Origin: Hydractinia symbiolongicarpus
Lineage: Eukaryota > Cnidaria > Hydrozoa > Anthoathecata > Hydractiniidae
Assembly (NCBI RefSeq): GCF_029227915.1
Contig: NC_079875.1
Coordinates: forward strand, 21,695,001-21,755,000
Direction of reading: 5' to 3'
Length of the DNA stretch: 60,000 nt
The notes beneath the pieces are model-generated. The model was not told where the DNA came from. It saw only the letters and a list, made by a program, of their open reading frames with translations, and did no database searches. The position numbers and the translations under genes were made by a program. Every line of letters starts with the position of its first letter. Within the stretch, counting starts at the first letter, position 1. Below are positions 57,826-60,000 of the stretch, in pieces.

Positions 57826-58387
57826 CTTCTTTACACTTCATCACACTTTCAGGTCTTACATGCAGCATGTCATTTTATTGTTTCCTAAGAAAGTAAAGTG
57901 TCACTATTAGCATCTAATTTATGTTAAAAACTCAGTGGCATTGTTTTAAGAGGTCCTGCTAATATCAGTATCTTCACCACAAATTCTTCACTATTATTTT
58001 TACACGGATCCTTTTAGAAAAAAAATGATGATATGATATTACGTGTTTTGTAAACTTTCCCAATATTGATTTCCATTATTTAGTTTAACAAAATAATGTA
58101 TGATGTACTTTAGTACAATACCATAATTGATGTTCGCATGATTGGGACAATACACTCCTATCATTATTTGTACCCTTGTAATTCATACTTATGCAAACAT
58201 GGCTCTCATAGAAGAGAAGAAATCAAAAATACAGATTTTTTTGATGTCAAATACTTATTCAACAAGCAACTGATCTTTTCACCTTCAAGGAAATGAACAA
58301 TTTGCTGTTTTGAAATGTTTCCTCTAAATTAATTTACAATACTTTCTAAAAGAAATAACTCATGAATTTTTTATTTTAGACCCTAAT
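57826..58387. other. Upstream of the RASGRF start codon
   Basis: Should contain 5' UTR or first intron of RASGRF. No clear promoter element, CpG-rich patch or further exon was recognised. Confidence 0.35.
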
Positions 58388-59720
58388 ATCATCATCATCA
58401 TTCTCGGCTTAATGTCCGTTTTCCATGCTAGCATGTGTTGAACGGGGTATATTAATGACCCTCTTCCAATCTGATCTAGACTATGTTAGATCTAAAATCG
58501 ACTTTCTCTATATCAAGTCTGTCCTTATAACCTCCTGCCAAGTCTTTCTCGGTCTGCCTCTGGGCGTTGCTCCAGGAACTATCAAGTCTCTACACTTTCT
58601 TACCCAATTATCCTCCTTCATTCTTTCCAAGTGCCCCAGCCAATTTAATCTTCTTATCTGGATAACATCTTTAATTCTACGGATACTTAGCCTGCTTCTT
58701 AGCTCATCTGAACTTTCTGTCTCTAAGACTGGTGTTCACATCCACCTAACCATTCTCATATTATTCCTTTCTAAATAGTCAAGATCTTCCTGCTTCAATG
58801 CCCATGTCTCACTACCATACAACATAACACTTCTTACACAGGTCTCATATAACCTACCTTTTACCTCAATTGACAAGACTCTGCTAGTCAACAAAGGAAG
58901 TAACTCTGAACTTTTTCCAAGCAGAACCTATCCTGCAAGTAACACTTTTTCCAACACCCCCTTCACTGCCCAACATATCACCTAAGTAACAGAAGTTCTC
59001 AACTATCTCCAACGAGCCACTGTTGTACATCATTAAAGCTGGAAATACTTCATTCTCTATAATCTCACCTTTGCAATGCTTGCATACAAACTAAATGTCA
59101 GCTCTTAACCTTCCACTAATACTACTGCACTTCTTATGTACCCAATGCTTGCAAGTCTGACAAAAAATTGAGTTACTACCAACCCCTTTCCTTCAAACTC
59201 CACAAGGCCACTTTCTAACTACAAGGTCACACTTGGCTGCAATGCTACTAATTATGACTTTAGACTTTGCTGTGTTAACCCTAACCCCTTTCTCTTCTAG
59301 TCCTTTCTTTCACTTCTCAAACTTTTCAACTAATTCTTCCATCGACTCTGCTAGGAGAACCAAATCGCATACAATAACTCCCATGGACAACCTGTTCTGA
59401 ACTTCATCGACAGTGCTTCTAAGACTAGAACAAACAACAAAGGACTAAGTACAGAACCCTGATGTCCATCAACATTTACACTAAATTCATCACTAAGTGA
59501 ATCGTTAATCTTGACACGACTTCTAGCATTGCTATACATAGACTGTACCATCGTAACTAGCCACTCAACCACACCTAATTTTCTCATAGCCCACCAAATA
59601 ACTTTATGTGGCACTCTATCAAAAGCTTTCTTTAAATCTACAAAGGCAAAATAGAGATTCTTTCTCTTTCCTAAATACTCTTTAATATAGCTTGTTTTAT
59701 AAACCCCTATATGATCCAAG
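58388..59720 (-). mobile_element. RTE-like LINE, 5'-truncated second copy
   Basis: On the minus strand it ends with the ATGATG tail (58388-58400) and the same 3' segment as the copy at 49800-49919. Coding remnants: FVDLKKAFDRVPHKVI (RT motif A) at about 59630-59660, GHQGSVLSPLLFVLVLEALS (motif B), then motif C damaged (LLYAIWF in place of LLYADDL). Further stops and shifts occur downstream. The 5' end is cut at about 59720, as is common for LINEs. Confidence 0.8.
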
Positions 59721-59963
59721 AACTTGTTGTATTGTCTATATTGTTATCTTAAATTAGGAAAGATATTCGGCCTTTGTGCATTCAAATTGTGATGTTTTTG
59801 AGTGCGCAATTGATATTACAAAGTTTCTGTTCTTTCATGGGTCCTGTTAGATTTCCAAGAGAGAGAAAAAAAAATGAGAAAAACAGAATGAACTATGAAA
59901 TAGACAAAAGGGTCAAAGTAATAAAATCAGAGTAAAAATCAGAATATAAATATTAAAAAGTTA
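59721..59963. other. AT-rich spacer, nothing recognised
   Basis: No gene or repeat seen between the LINE and the last TIR. Confidence 0.4.
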
Positions 59964-60000
59964 CAGTACTGTGAAAAGGTTTGTTAACATCGTGTTCGTG
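59964..60000. mobile_element. Terminus of a second satellite-type TIR element, cut by the window edge
   Basis: CAGTACTGTGAAAAGG and the following bases match the ends of the element at 45496-48016. Only 37 bp are visible. An array of the same satellite may follow. Confidence 0.7.

Overview
The window looks like nuclear DNA of an invertebrate animal. It is AT-rich, has spliced genes with GT-AG introns, and is crowded with transposable elements of several classes. A cnidarian (hydrozoan-like) genome fits the base composition, the very dense Helitrons and the RTE-like LINEs, but this is an inference: no species-diagnostic gene is present. No bacterial operons, rRNA or tRNA genes were seen.

1-10.9 kb: the decayed end of a Polinton/Maverick, a large virus-like DNA transposon. 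On the plus strand there is the tail of one open frame, a small membrane protein and a DDE integrase. On the minus strand, reading from the right, lie a protein-primed family B DNA polymerase (7176-10908), an HNH endonuclease, several small proteins, an FtsK/HerA-type packaging ATPase and a BRO-N protein. Integrase, polymerase, BRO protein and a coiled-coil protein carry stops and frameshifts, so this copy is dead. No capsid gene or protease was recognised; if present they lie left of the window.

11-26.6 kb: a nested transposon graveyard. A 900-bp fold-back element (11039-11938) is followed by two head-to-tail Helitrons. The first (12268-15654) was invaded by a non-LTR retrotransposon of the zinc-finger/RT/restriction-like-endonuclease type, bounded by a 14-bp target-site duplication. 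The second (15655-20644) was invaded by a Mutator-like element (15874-19255) with terminal inverted repeats, a 9-bp target duplication and an intron-containing ZSWIM-like transposase gene. Then come two copies of a second Helitron family (20995-23045 and 23046-26528). The latter holds another tandem pair of family-1 Helitrons in reverse orientation.

27.8-57.8 kb: one large host gene on the minus strand, an orthologue of RASGRF1/2 (Ras guanine-nucleotide releasing factor). I could thread 28 coding exons, giving about 1806 residues in one frame: PH, coiled coil, IQ, DH, PH, Ras-GEF N-terminal (REM) domain, a roughly 640-residue Ser-rich exon, and the CDC25 catalytic domain, with an AATAAA signal 12 bp past the stop. 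One junction (exons 16/17) is uncertain. Its introns carry an RTE-like LINE (44.29-49.92 kb) that is itself split by a 2.5-kb inverted-repeat element stuffed with a ~53-bp satellite, more Helitrons, and a TIR element holding five 28-bp repeats.

57.8-60 kb: upstream of RASGRF, a 5'-truncated second LINE in reverse orientation and, at the very edge, the start of another copy of the satellite-bearing TIR element.
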